From Nostocaceae cyanobacterium (lineage in GTDB: Bacteria; Cyanobacteriota; Cyanobacteriia; Cyanobacteriales; Nostocaceae), in assembly GCA_030065825.1 (NCBI GenBank), contig JASJCY010000094.1:1-34120 (forward strand): DNA of 34,120 bases. Direction: 5' to 3'. A program made the translations under genes and the position numbers. This document shows positions 16,455-26,237 of the stretch, piece after piece; positions within the stretch are counted from its first letter, which is position 1, and the number at the start of each line of letters is the position of its first letter. The notes under the pieces are model-generated. The model was not told the origin of the DNA. It saw nothing but the letters and a program-made list of their open reading frames with translations, and searched no databases.

Positions 16455-17009
16455 TGTTTATCTGTTGTATTATCCTAAAAAAGCAAATTGTAATTAGTAT
16501 AGAGTAAACAAATAGGGAGCATCCCAATTTTTATGCAATACCCTTCTAGGGTATTGCTACACGGACAAAGCCCACCTACCCTACCCTGCACCGAACACCT
16601 CCGGTGAACGGGAACGTCTGAGTCCCTTCGGGACACGCTACGCGAACGACGAACGTGGGCTAAGAGGATTTTTTAGCCCCAGTCTTTAGCCTGTTGCCGC
16701 AGCTAAGTTTTTAAGGGTGTAGACGCGGTAGATGCAACAGCGGCTTCTTGTAGCCCAGACTCAGTGAACAAAAATCAAATAGGAGTTCTATAGCACCCTT
16801 TGTAATATTTAGGATTAGTTATACCAATTTCCGCAAAAATGATACATATGTATTTTAGGGGCGCAATGCTTGCGCCCAAGTTCATCATTTGTATAATGAA
16901 TCAAGTGAAAATCGTTATAATACCAAATCAAAAAAATGTTGGTAATAAATTCAACTTGAGAGTGAAACTTTTCCCAATCCTACTAATCATTGGAAATTTG
17001 ATTTTTTCC
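16455..17009. other. 555-bp spacer between kdpB and the kdpF/G remnant, with hairpin and dispersed repeat
   Basis: Contains a perfect hairpin (9-bp arms GCAATACCC and GGGTATTGC, loop 5, at 16535-16557). A palindromic dispersed repeat at 16569-16661 is bounded by AGCCCAC and GTGGGCT, and its first part (16581-16612) is identical to 13111-13142. No gene supported. This insertion-rich spacer splits the kdp operon. Confidence 0.7.
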
Positions 17010-19157
17010 CTAAACAAAGCCTAAAGATATGATTAACATATCAATTAATTTAATTGCAATAAATGGGAAGATTAATCCCCCTAAGCCATAAATTAATATC
17101 TGATATTGCAAGAATTTATTAACATTAACTGGGGTAAAACCTATTCCTCTCAGTGCTAATGGCATTAAAGCCAGAATCATGCAAGCATTATAAATTAATA
17201 CTGACAATACTCCAGAATAAATGCTGGTTAAATTCATCAAATTTAAATTTTTCAGATTTGGTTCCTCAGCAAATATGAGAGGAACAATTGCAAAATACTT
17301 GGCAATATCATTAGCAATGGAAAATGTTGTTAATGCCCCACGAGTAATCAGTAATTGTTTGCCAATGGCAATAATATCAATTAACTTGGTAGGATCGGAG
17401 TCCAAATCGACCATATTTGCTGCTTCTTTGGCTGCTTGAGTACCCGTATTCATGGCAATACCAATATTTGCCTGTGCCAAAGCCAAAGCATCATTAGTAC
17501 CTTCCCCAGTCATAGCCACCAATTTGCCCTCTGACTGTTCCCATTCAATCAAAGTAATTTTGTTTTCTGGCTGGGTTTCGGCTATAAAGTCATCTACCCC
17601 AGCTTCTTGGGCTATTACAGCAGCCGTAATCTGGTTGTCTCCAGTCACCATGATGCTACGCACTCCCATGCGTCGCAATTGCCCAAAGCGATCGCGTATT
17701 CCTGGTTTGACGATATCATTCAGAGCAACCAAACCATAAATTTCACCATCCATGGCAATTGCTAGAGGTGTAGCTCCAAGTTTGGCAATTCCTTCGTATG
17801 CTTGATCTAATTCTGAGATATAGTTACCATTTCCAGAACCAACAAATTCCTTGATTGCCCAGAGAGTACCTTTACGTACTTGAGAACCATTAGGTAAATT
17901 AGTGCCACTTATAGGGATTGCGGGTGAAAATGAAATCCCCTGGGCATAGTTATAATCAAAATCTATTCTTGCCCCCAAACTGTCTGCTAGTCGGAAAATT
18001 GATTTACCTTCTGGTGTATCATCAAATAAACTGGCAGCCATAGCTACATTGGCAAGTTCCTCTAAAGAGTGACCCTTAACGGGGATAAATTCCTCTGCTA
18101 AACGGTTGCCCAAGGTGATAGTACCCGTTTTATCAACAATTAAGGTATTAACATCTACACAGGCTTCTACAATCCGTTCAGAGGTGGCAATGATGTTACA
18201 CTGGGCAACTCTATCCATGGCAGCAATGCTAATGGTACTGAGCAAGCCACCAACGGTTGTAGGAATTAAACTTAATAATAGGGCAATTAGGACAACAACG
18301 CTAATTGGACTTTTGAGATAAAGGGCAAATGCTGGTAAAGTCACCACTACCAGCAAAAATAGTAAAGCCATAACCCCTAAAAATGCTTTGAGAGCAATTT
18401 CATTTGGGGTTTTGCGACGTTTTCTCCCTTCCATCAAGGCAATCATCCGTTGAATAAACCCTTTGCCCGGATCTGCGGTAATCCTAACTATCAATTCATC
18501 AGAAATAATACGGCTGCCCCCGGTAACTGAAGAAGCTACCTGGGAACCTGATTCTTTCAGTACTGGTGCTGATTCCCCGGTGATTACCGATTCATCCACC
18601 GAGGCAATTCCCATGATTACTTCCCCATCTGCAGGAATTATATCCCCAGCAACTAAATATACTGTATCCCCCCGTTGCAGACTAGTGGAATGTACTTCTG
18701 TAATTGTGCCATCGTCAGCAAGTTTTTTAGCGACGGTTTTTAACTCAATGGATCTTAAGCTATTTGCCTGGGCTTTACCCCTACCTTCAGCGATCGCCTC
18801 TGCAAAATTGGCAATCCAGGCAGTGACAAACAAAATAAGAGTAACCAAGCCATTAAACTGTCGTGTTTTCTGGTCTGCAACTGCACCAAATAAGCTGGGG
18901 TGGATAGCTGCCAATAAGGTAATTATCGTCCCTACCCACACCAAAAACATCACTGGGTTTTTAATGGCATTTTTAGGTCTGAGCTTGACAAAAGCATCTT
19001 TAAATGCTTTGTAGTAAATATTTTGATTTTTCAGCTTAGCTTGTTTGCGTCCAGGACGACGATCGCTATTGAGAGAACCAGGGGTTCTAGATTTGGAATT
19101 GGTTCTACTGGAATTCATATCTCCCAGAGAGAGTAGAGTTTGAAGTGCAAAATTCAT
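17010..19157 (-). CDS. kdpB: KdpB, catalytic P-type ATPase subunit, with altered motifs
   Basis: A 715-residue ATP-driven subunit for K+ uptake. Intact: TGES (193-196), SLIPTTVGGLLS (M4 region), DKTGTITLGNR with the phosphorylated D342, RKG (428-430), VTGDN, and the C-terminal helices. Altered relative to the family: FSAQTRMSG is FSPAIPISG (410-418), ATSGRAVEAAGDV is ATSERIVEACVDV (324-336), and the hinge TGDGTNDAPALAQAD is TGEGTNDALALAQAN (550-564). The hinge Asp-to-Glu and Pro-to-Leu changes are in a segment that holds Mg2+ and phosphate in P-type ATPases, so activity may be reduced or changed. Start uncertain: ATG 19157 is the longest; ATG 19118 follows GGGAG closely. It is 52 bp after kdpA. 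Confidence 0.93.
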   Translation of the reverse strand: MNFALQTLLSLGDMNSSRTNSKSRTPGSLNSDRRPGRKQAKLKNQNIYYKAFKDAFVKLRPKNAIKNPVMFLVWVGTIITLLAAIHPSLFGAVADQKTRQFNGLVTLILFVTAWIANFAEAIAEGRGKAQANSLRSIELKTVAKKLADDGTITEVHSTSLQRGDTVYLVAGDIIPADGEVIMGIASVDESVITGESAPVLKESGSQVASSVTGGSRIISDELIVRITADPGKGFIQRMIALMEGRKRRKTPNEIALKAFLGVMALLFLLVVVTLPAFALYLKSPISVVVLIALLLSLIPTTVGGLLSTISIAAMDRVAQCNIIATSERIVEACVDVNTLIVDKTGTITLGNRLAEEFIPVKGHSLEELANVAMAASLFDDTPEGKSIFRLADSLGARIDFDYNYAQGISFSPAIPISGTNLPNGSQVRKGTLWAIKEFVGSGNGNYISELDQAYEGIAKLGATPLAIAMDGEIYGLVALNDIVKPGIRDRFGQLRRMGVRSIMVTGDNQITAAVIAQEAGVDDFIAETQPENKITLIEWEQSEGKLVAMTGEGTNDALALAQANIGIAMNTGTQAAKEAANMVDLDSDPTKLIDIIAIGKQLLITRGALTTFSIANDIAKYFAIVPLIFAEEPNLKNLNLMNLTSIYSGVLSVLIYNACMILALMPLALRGIGFTPVNVNKFLQYQILIYGLGGLIFPFIAIKLIDMLIISLGFV

Positions 19158-19209
19158 AACTTATAACCCACACCACAACACCTAATAACTCATCACTCAT
19201 CACTTTTAA

Positions 19210-20898
19210 TTAGCTACCGGAGGCTATTTTCATACCCTCAGCTACCGGACCCAAAGCAAGAACTGGGAAGAAACTCAGTACAGATAGAATCAACGCAATC
19301 CCTGCTGTGACACCAGTAAATAGCACAGAATCAGTTTTAAGGGTAGCAGCTGTTGTAGGTACTGGTTGTTTTTTTGCCATACCATCAGCTAATAGCAGCA
19401 TGGCAATTATAGGCACATAGCGTCCTAATAACATACTCAAAGCTGTACTTAAATTCCACCACAAGCTGTTATCTTGCAAACCTTCAAACCCAGCGCCATT
19501 ATTAGCACTAGCGGAAGCATATTCATAAACTACCTGGGAAAGCCCATGAAAACCCGGTTCGCTAATGCCAGCTAGGGTTTGGGGATAAGCTAAAGTAATG
19601 GCGCTGGGAACTAAAACAGCGATGGGGTGAATTAACAGTAAGACGCTGGCAAGGAAAACCTCCCGCTTGCCAATTTTGCGTCCCCAAAACTCTGGGGTAT
19701 TTCCCACCATGATTGACATGAGGAAAACACTGAGAATTAGATAAATAAACAGATAGGCAATTCCGATTCCTGGAGCACCCCAAATAATTTCTAGGAACAT
19801 ATTCAACAGGGTAGAAAAGCCTCCTGTGGGCATAAAAGAATCCAGCATACCGTTGACAGCACCACACATAGTTGCAGTAGCTGTAACTGCCCACAAAGCT
19901 GTTTGTGCCCAGCCAAATCTCAGTTCTTTTCCTTCTAAATTCGGTTGTTGCCAATCTCCTAATTTAGCATTAATTAGGGGATTACCTTCAAATTCAGCAA
20001 CAACAGTTAACCCCAACAGAAACACGAAAATTACAAATACTGCCCAAAATAGTCGCCAAGCAAATTTGGTATTATCAGCAAACACACCATAGGTATAAAT
20101 CATTGCGGCTGGGATGGCAATCATCGCCAGAATTTCGATTAAATTAGAACCGCCATTGGGATTTTCAAAGGGATGGGCAGAATTGGTAGCAAAAAAACCA
20201 CCGCCGTTATCTCCCAACATTTTGATGATTTCAAAAGAAGCCACTGGACCTCTAGCAATATACTGTGTCTTCCCTTCCAAGGTGTTGACTATCAAAGGAC
20301 CTGCTAAGGTTTGAGGTACTCCCAACATTATCAAAGCGATCGCCCCAACTATGGAAATTGGCAACAATATACGAGTAATACTACGAGTCAAGTCCTTGTA
20401 GAAATTTCCTAAGGGTTTACCTGTTAAGCCGCGAATAAAAGCAATTCCCACCGCCAAACCAGTGGCTGGTGAAAGGAACATCAAAAACCCTAAAGCGGCT
20501 GTTTGGCTGAAATAACTAAAGGTTGTCTCTGGTAAATAGTGCTGTTGGTCAGTGTTGGTTAAAAATGAAATCGTGGTATGTAGGGCTAAATCCCAATTGG
20601 GGGCTGTTAAAGCTGTGGGGTTAAGGGGGAGGGATTGCTGAGTCACTAGCAGCAGATATATAGCAATGCCCATAATCAGATTACTCGTTAGCACAGCCCG
20701 GATATACTGTCGTCCGGTCATATTATGTTGCTTGGATATCCCCCCCAATGTAAAGATTATCTGTTCTACAGGGTTCATCAAGGGGTCAAGCACTGTTCTT
20801 TCTCCCATGAACACCCGCGCCATATATTTTCCCAAAACAGGGGTAATGGCGATAACAAGACAGATTGTGACTGCAATTTGTAAAAAACCTTGTCCCAT
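19210..20898 (-). CDS. kdpA: KdpA, potassium channel-like subunit, with altered filter loops
   Basis: A 562-residue membrane protein with about ten helices, binding and passing K+ through four pore-loop repeats. The second loop ([19 protein letters not shown], 229-247) and fourth loop ([10 protein letters not shown], 464-473) look normal. The first loop reads [11 protein letters not shown] (114-124) where relatives have TNTN-Q-Y-GE. The third reads [11 protein letters not shown] (372-382) where relatives have a GGVGxG-like sequence. It is the first gene of the locus, with AGGA 8 nt ahead of ATG. Only about 107 bp separate the start codon from the 36-bp repeat array, so the promoter must lie in this A+T-rich gap or in the array. 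Confidence 0.93.
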   Translation of the reverse strand: MGQGFLQIAVTICLVIAITPVLGKYMARVFMGERTVLDPLMNPVEQIIFTLGGISKQHNMTGRQYIRAVLTSNLIMGIAIYLLLVTQQSLPLNPTALTAPNWDLALHTTISFLTNTDQQHYLPETTFSYFSQTAALGFLMFLSPATGLAVGIAFIRGLTGKPLGNFYKDLTRSITRILLPISIVGAIALIMLGVPQTLAGPLIVNTLEGKTQYIARGPVASFEIIKMLGDNGGGFFATNSAHPFENPNGGSNLIEILAMIAIPAAMIYTYGVFADNTKFAWRLFWAVFVIFVFLLGLTVVAEFEGNPLINAKLGDWQQPNLEGKELRFGWAQTALWAVTATATMCGAVNGMLDSFMPTGGFSTLLNMFLEIIWGAPGIGIAYLFIYLILSVFLMSIMVGNTPEFWGRKIGKREVFLASVLLLIHPIAVLVPSAITLAYPQTLAGISEPGFHGLSQVVYEYASASANNGAGFEGLQDNSLWWNLSTALSMLLGRYVPIIAMLLLADGMAKKQPVPTTAATLKTDSVLFTGVTAGIALILSVLSFFPVLALGPVAEGMKIASGS

Positions 20899-21005
20899 GT
20901 ATTTCCTACTGAGATGATTTAGAAAAAGTTAATAAATATAAATAACACTTAATTTTAAGTCGTGGAATTACCACAGCAGTCCATAAAAATGGATACCCTA
21001 AGCGA

Positions 21006-22383
21006 AACTATAGCGCTATAGTTGTTTTCGCTCAAACCGGAACCATAACGCGATAGTTTTTTGTCCCTCAAACCGGAACTCTAGCGCTATAGTTGTTTTT
21101 GCTCAAACCGGAACTTTAGCGCTATAGTTTTTTGTCCCTCAAACTGGAACTCTAACGCGATAGTTTTTGTCGCTCAAACCGGAACCATAACGCTCAAACC
21201 AAAACCATAACGCTATAGTTTTTGTCGCTCAAACTGGAACTCTAGCGCTATAGTTTTTTGTCCCTCGAACCGGAACCATAACGCTATAGTTTTTTGTCCC
21301 TTGAACCAGAACTCTAGCGCTACAGTTTTTTGTCCCTCGAACCGGAACCATAACGCTATAGTTTTTGTCGCTCAAACCGGAACTCTAGCGCTATAGTTTT
21401 TTGTTCTTCAAACCGGAACTCTAGCGCTATAGTTTTTTGTTCCTCAAACCGGAACTCTAGCGCTACAGTTTTTTGTCCCTCAAACCGGAACCATAACGCT
21501 CAAACCAAAACCATAACGCTATAGTTTTTGTCGCTCAAACTGAAACTCTAGCGCTATAGTTTTTTGTCGCTGGAACAGGAACCATAACGCGATAGTTTTT
21601 TGTCGCTGGAACAGGAACCATAACGCGATAGTTTTTTGTCGCTTGAACCAGAACTCTAGCGCGATAGTTTTTTGTCCCTCGAACCGGAACCATAACGCGA
21701 TAGTTTTTTGTCCCTCGAACCGGAACCATAACGCGATAGTTTTTGTCGCTCAAACCGGAACCATAACGCGATAGTTTTTTGTCGCTGGAACAGGAACCAT
21801 AACGCTCAAACCAAAACCATAACGCTATAGTTTTTGTCGCTCAAACTGAAACTCTAGCGCTATAGTTTTTTGTCGCTGGAACAGGAACCATAACGCGATA
21901 GTTTTTTGTCGCTCAAACTGAAACTCTAGCGCTACAGTTTTTTGTCGCTCAAACTGGAACTCTAGCGCTATAGTTTTTTGTCCCTCGAACCGGAACCATA
22001 ACGCTCAAACCAAAACCATAACGCTATAGTTGTTTTTGCTCAAACTGGAACTCTAGCGCCATAGTTTTTTGTCTCTCAAACCAGAACCATAACGCTACAG
22101 TTTTTGTCCCTCGAACCGGAACTCTAGCGCTATAGTTTTTTGTCGGTCAAACCCAAACCATAACGCTATAGTTGTTTTTGCTCAAACTGGAACTTTAGCG
22201 CCATAGTTTTTTTCGGTCGGACTGGAACTCTAGCGCCATAGTTGTTTTTGCTCAAACCGGAACTCTAGCGCCATAGTTTTTTTTCGGTCAAACCGGAACT
22301 TTAGCGCTACAGTTTCTTGTCCCTCAAACTGGAACCATAACGCTATAGTTTTTTCTCGGTCAAATTGGAACTATAGCGCTATA
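21006..22383. repeat. Tandem array of about 38 units of a 36-bp palindrome-bearing repeat
   Basis: Each unit has a core of either GGAACTCTAGCGCTATAG or GGAACCATAACGCGATAG, then a T5-T6 run, then a variable GTCCCTCAAACC-like linker. Units are 35-36 bp, head to tail, with no unique spacers. A half-unit junction (ataacgctcaaaccaaaacc) recurs with its 'cgctcaaacc' at 21191, 21497, 21803 and 22002, so blocks of 306 bp (two) and 199 bp were duplicated as wholes. The first unit has the perfect 18-bp palindrome AACTATAGCGCTATAGTT (21006-21023) and the last has AACTATAGCGCTATA (22369-22383); inner units are less perfect. Minus-strand reading gives short TKNYRVMVPVRG-like repeats, broken by 35-bp units, so it is not convincingly coding. 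Confidence 0.93.
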
Positions 22384-22417
22384 CCAATTGAAAAAAAATG
22401 CGACACATGATTGATTC

Positions 22418-22444
22418 GTAGGGGCGGGATAACCCCGCCCCTAC
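22418..22444. repeat. Perfect 11-bp-arm hairpin downstream of priA
   Basis: GTAGGGGCGGG, five-base loop, CCCGCCCCTAC. It is 10 bp past the priA stop codon. There is no T-run, so as a terminator it would be atypical. The same GTAGGGGCGGGG sequence occurs in priA (23536-23546), and a similar GGACGGGG/CCCCGTCC stem is at 28179-28195, so it is a dispersed palindrome. Confidence 0.75.
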
Positions 22445-22454
22445 AAACCATGTA

Positions 22455-25154
22455 TCACATCATATTTAAGGGGTCTACATCAATAGTTAAACTCACAGAA
22501 GGCGGACACAGCTGACGTATTTGTTCCCAATCCGGCAAAGTAGGTAAAGCATCAGGGGCAAATTTCAGCAATATCTGCCAGCGATAACGATTTGCTACCC
22601 GTAAAATACTAGCTGGTGCTGGTCCGAGGATATCTAATCCTTCCTGTTCGGGTAAAGCTGTAGCAATCATCTGGGCAGCATTTTCTACTTCCACCGCTTC
22701 CAAACTACTTAAGCGCAATAAAATCAATCTACCGTAGGGAGGGTAATTGAGCGCCTGCCGTTGTTCTAACTCAGTATTCGTAAAAGAGTGATAATCATGT
22801 CCCCGTACCGCTTCAATTACCGTATGTTCCGGGGTATAAGTTTGCAGAATCACCCTACCGGGATCTTCACCCCTACCAGCACGTCCAGCTACTTGAGTTA
22901 AGGTTTGAAAAGCCCTTTCGCTGGCGCGATAGTCTGATAAATGCAGCAGTCCATCAGCAGCTACTACCCCTACTAAGGTAACCTGGGGCAAATCCAACCC
23001 TTTAGTTAACATTTGCGTACCCACCAACAAATGCGCTTCACCATTGGCAAATCTAGTTAATAGAGTGCGGTGTGCCCCTTTAGTACGGGTAGTATCGCTA
23101 TCAAAGCGGATAAAGTTCAAGTCCGGAAATTGCCGTGTTAATTCTTGTGCTACTCGTTGCGTCCCGCTACCAAAGAATTTGAGGTAAGGAGAACCGCATT
23201 CTGGGCAATGTTGGGGATGGGATTGGGCATAATTACAGTAATGACAACGTAAAATTTGCGCCGCACCCGCTTCTGTATGGTGATAGGACAAAGACACATC
23301 ACAGTGGGGACACTCAATCACATATCCGCAACTGCGACAGGAAACAAAAGTACTGTGTCCCCGACGATGAATAAATAAAATTCCCTGTTGACCACGTTCC
23401 TTTAATTGTCGCAAAGCCCCTTGTAAGGATCTGCTAAAAATGGAACGATTCCCCTGCTGTAATTCTTGACGCATATCCACCACTTCCACCGGTGGTAAAG
23501 GTCGAGAGTGGATTCTTTCGGGTAAACACAGATAGTAGGGGCGGGGTTTCCCCGCCCAAGACTCGGGTTTCCCCGCCCAAGACTCGGGTTTCCCCGCCCA
23601 AGACTCGGGTTTCCCCGCCCAAGACTCGGGTTTCCCCGCCCAAGACTCGGGTGATGGGGAGGATGAAGGATTGTTTTGTGTATCTGTATTCCTAATGGTT
23701 ACCCAACTTTCCAAAGAAGGTGTGGCTGAACCCAATACCAAGGGACAATTTTCTAATTCTGCCCGCCACTGAGCTACTGTACGGGCATGATAGGTAGGAA
23801 TTGGTGCATCTTGCTTAAAGCTAGTGTCGTGTTCTTCATCTAAGATAATTACACCCAAATTGGGCAAGGGAGCAAATACAGCACTGCGAGTACCAATTAC
23901 TATTTGGGGTTCTCCAGCTAACATTTGTCGCCAAGTGTCGTAACGTTCCCCATGGGAAAGGGCGCTATGATATACCCTGACTTTATTACCAAAGCGGGCG
24001 TGAAAACGGTCTGTTAACTGGGGTGTCAGTCCAATTTCCGGTACTAATACCAAGGCGGATTTACCTTGGGATAACAAAGGGGCGATCGCTTGCAAATATA
24101 CTTCTGTTTTCCCGGAACCTGTAACCCCGTGTAATAACACCGTCGCAAAACCTGCTAACCCTTGGATAGTTTCTAACGCCTGGGATTGTGGTTGTGTTAG
24201 TAATTTGGTTTGTGCTTCCCCAAATACGCTATCTGTTACCTGGGAGGGAGCGCGTAATACTTCTCGTTCCTCAATAACTATACAGCCTTTATTTTGTAGG
24301 GCTTTCAAAGTTGGAGTAGTAGTTTTACATATTTTTATAAATTCATTCAGCCACAACTCACCACCACAATCCCTTAGTACTTTTAAAATTTCCCGCTGAC
24401 GTTTATTTAGTTTAATGTATAGTCCGTCATCAACCAGGGTTACTGCTGATTTCATTTTTGGACGAGGAGTTTTAGGTAGTTCCACATAAGTTTCCACCCA
24501 GCCACGTTCGAGTAATTTTTTCTTTCCCCAGTCAAAACTTCCTGTTACTTTCGCCTTGAGATATCTAAAGCTACAGTCTCCATCTGCTTGAGATTGGAGT
24601 ATTTCTAATATTTGACGGGCTGTGTTTGAGGGCAAAAATTCCTCTGCACCGTTGGGAATATTTTCTGGCTTGAGGCGAATACGATGTTGCGATCGCGCCA
24701 ATAACCCTGGTGGTAAAGCAGCACGTATGACTTGAATTAAGGGAGTATAGTAGTATTGTGAAATCCTTTCTAAAAGCTGGTAGTAGCTTTCTTGGAAGAA
24801 TTTCGGGTGAATGATATCTAATACATCTCTAATTTTTTCGGGTGGAAGGTGAGCCGGAGGTTGTGCTAATAACCTAATTGCAATCCCTCTGATAACTTGC
24901 GTCCCAAATGGCACACTTAAGATATCTCCTGGTTTTACTTCTAGGTGGGGAGGTAATCGATAGGGCAATAATTGGTTGCTATCTTCTGGTTCTGCTTCTA
25001 GATGGGGTGGTAATCGATCTGTCCGTAATTTGTTCCTATCTGCTGGAGAGTTTACCAACACTTCAATCCAGCGCTGTACAGTTGTTTGTGTACTATACTT
25101 TTCCCCCGACTGGGCAACCACCAAAGGGGGTAAATTTACCTGATCAATATACAT
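22455..25154 (-). CDS. priA: Primosomal protein N' (PriA helicase) with two in-frame repeat expansions
   Basis: The 3'-5' DNA helicase that restarts stalled replication forks. At 899 residues it is longer than most PriA. Motifs: Walker A GVTGSGKT (343-350), Walker B DEEH (439-442), GSATPS, eight zinc-binding Cys (606, 609, 615, 618, 637, 640, 650, 653), GTQMLTKGLDLP and QVAGRAGRG. Oddities: residues 39-57 and 58-76 are a tandem duplication within the N-terminal DNA-binding domain, and residues 503-537 are five copies of a heptapeptide ESWAGKP between the two helicase lobes, where a variable loop is expected. Both expansions keep the frame, so the protein is probably active. ATG 25154 gives the expected start MYIDQVNLPP. 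Confidence 0.95.
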   Translation of the reverse strand: MYIDQVNLPPLVVAQSGEKYSTQTTVQRWIEVLVNSPADRNKLRTDRLPPHLEAEPEDSNQLLPYRLPPHLEVKPGDILSVPFGTQVIRGIAIRLLAQPPAHLPPEKIRDVLDIIHPKFFQESYYQLLERISQYYYTPLIQVIRAALPPGLLARSQHRIRLKPENIPNGAEEFLPSNTARQILEILQSQADGDCSFRYLKAKVTGSFDWGKKKLLERGWVETYVELPKTPRPKMKSAVTLVDDGLYIKLNKRQREILKVLRDCGGELWLNEFIKICKTTTPTLKALQNKGCIVIEEREVLRAPSQVTDSVFGEAQTKLLTQPQSQALETIQGLAGFATVLLHGVTGSGKTEVYLQAIAPLLSQGKSALVLVPEIGLTPQLTDRFHARFGNKVRVYHSALSHGERYDTWRQMLAGEPQIVIGTRSAVFAPLPNLGVIILDEEHDTSFKQDAPIPTYHARTVAQWRAELENCPLVLGSATPSLESWVTIRNTDTQNNPSSSPSPESWAGKPESWAGKPESWAGKPESWAGKPESWAGKPRPYYLCLPERIHSRPLPPVEVVDMRQELQQGNRSIFSRSLQGALRQLKERGQQGILFIHRRGHSTFVSCRSCGYVIECPHCDVSLSYHHTEAGAAQILRCHYCNYAQSHPQHCPECGSPYLKFFGSGTQRVAQELTRQFPDLNFIRFDSDTTRTKGAHRTLLTRFANGEAHLLVGTQMLTKGLDLPQVTLVGVVAADGLLHLSDYRASERAFQTLTQVAGRAGRGEDPGRVILQTYTPEHTVIEAVRGHDYHSFTNTELEQRQALNYPPYGRLILLRLSSLEAVEVENAAQMIATALPEQEGLDILGPAPASILRVANRYRWQILLKFAPDALPTLPDWEQIRQLCPPSVSLTIDVDPLNMM
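23544..23648. repeat. Five perfect 21-bp repeats inside priA
   Basis: The unit begins GGGTTTCCCCGCCC and ends AAGACTC; five copies are identical. Just before it (plus strand) lies GTAGGGGCGGGG, so the first unit is half of the GTAGGGGCGGGG/CCCCGCCC palindrome family. Since 21 is a multiple of 3, it adds 35 residues without breaking the frame. Confidence 0.95.
24927..25040. repeat. 57-bp in-frame duplication in the 5' part of priA
   Basis: Two diverged 57-bp copies encode 19-residue units sharing RLPPHLE and closing with EPE or KPG. A third partial copy seems to precede them (tatctgctgg near 25037). The copies differ at many bases, so the duplication is older than the 21-bp array. Confidence 0.85.
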
Positions 25155-26201
25155 AGCAATTTCAATTCACAGACAAATATTTCCTGGAAGTATTTATCTC
25201 AAATATTCCAGGCTAACTCAACTGTAACCACCTGCATCGGGTTGTGTGAAAATGTAGTTGTGAATACTTTTACCAGACATAATACTTGATAATTTTTATC
25301 TTATGCGATCGCCCCACAAAAATTAATCTTGATTATATGTTCAAAGCAACACCCTAGATCAGGAGATCAGGAAGATATTTATCAGCCTGTCTTTCTCCCT
25401 ATTGATAGATATTCAAATGCTTCTGTATATGAGATGCTTTTTTAATTAGGGCGATCGCTGTTTGAATTACCAAATTTCTCTCATCAGAGGAAGGCGATAG
25501 ACAAATACATCACCGCACTACCAAAATTCTCCTAAATTTTTGAATGGCTACCAATGCATAAAAAGTCTATGTATTGGTAAAAATATATAAAAACTTAAGG
25601 ATTATGTATTGTGGAGATTTTTTTGATATTTGTTAAGTTTGAGCAAATTTGATTGAGGGTGTTTGCGATAGTTTGTAAATCAGCAAACAAATGAGTGAAA
25701 ATATGTAATGATGTAAAACACTCCGATTGTAAAGCTGTTAATGCCCGTGTTTGCTTTTGGTGTGCATCTGACTGGACTCTGGGCTAAAACTGGCTCAAAG
25801 GCAAATATATTGCCCCACGAAGTCAGCCAAAATAAACATAACCATGTTACGAAACGTAAATAAAAGAGTGATTTTGTGGGTTCCGCTTGCAGTATGTCCG
25901 TTGCATCCCTGCGGTTAAGCTACATGGGGAAATCAACCCCAGTCACCTCGATTCACAAATGATAAATGACATAGAGACAACAGGGGAACCTCTGTAGAGG
26001 CTATAACGACCTTAACTAGTTGACTTTATTTATAGCAATCTAATGATGTTAACTTGAAATAATGTCAGAAAAAAATAAAGGAGCAGGAGAAAAATGATAA
26101 ATTAACAACAGCTTCTATTTTGGTTGAGAATGTTGAGAATAAGGATGTGTTTGTCCCAGAGGTAAAACTACCGAGCCATTTAGAGCAGCTGTCACTAAAT
26201 T
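25155..26201. other. About 1 kb non-coding stretch between divergent priA and the sigma factor gene
   Basis: No ORF with family resemblance, no tRNA. It is A+T-rich with a few HIP1-like octamers (25305, 25451). The last 140 bp are odd: ATG at 26094 has AAGGAGCAGGAG ahead and makes a three-codon ORF (Met-Ile-Asn). A second frame then stays open from 26063 to 26248 with protein-like composition (VENVENKDVFVPEVKLPSHL) but without a good start codon. Confidence 0.5.
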
Positions 26202-26237
26202 ATGTACCAAACAAAGCAACAATCCCTAAAGGAAAAT

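Noticed and set aside
16839-17024. 61-residue plus-strand ORF
   Set aside because: It overlaps the kdpB 3' end, lacks a ribosome site and resembles no family.
18463-19014. 183-residue plus-strand ORF
   Set aside because: It is antisense to the 5' part of kdpB and has low-complexity composition produced by the opposite strand.
21535-21753. Repeat protein with TKNYRVMVPVRG units on the minus strand
   Set aside because: The frame is broken repeatedly by 35-bp units and covers only a sixth of the array; no ribosome site or non-repeat domain is attached.
21006-22383. CRISPR array
   Set aside because: The unit length of 36 bp suggests it, but units are contiguous with no unique spacers, and no cas genes are present.
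22418-22444. Rho-independent terminator of priA
   Set aside because: A perfect stem but no T-run on either side; the same palindrome occurs elsewhere, so I list it as a dispersed repeat.
25850-25960. Possible tRNA or small RNA gene
   Set aside because: No cloverleaf or T-loop signature could be traced by eye and no known RNA family was recognised.
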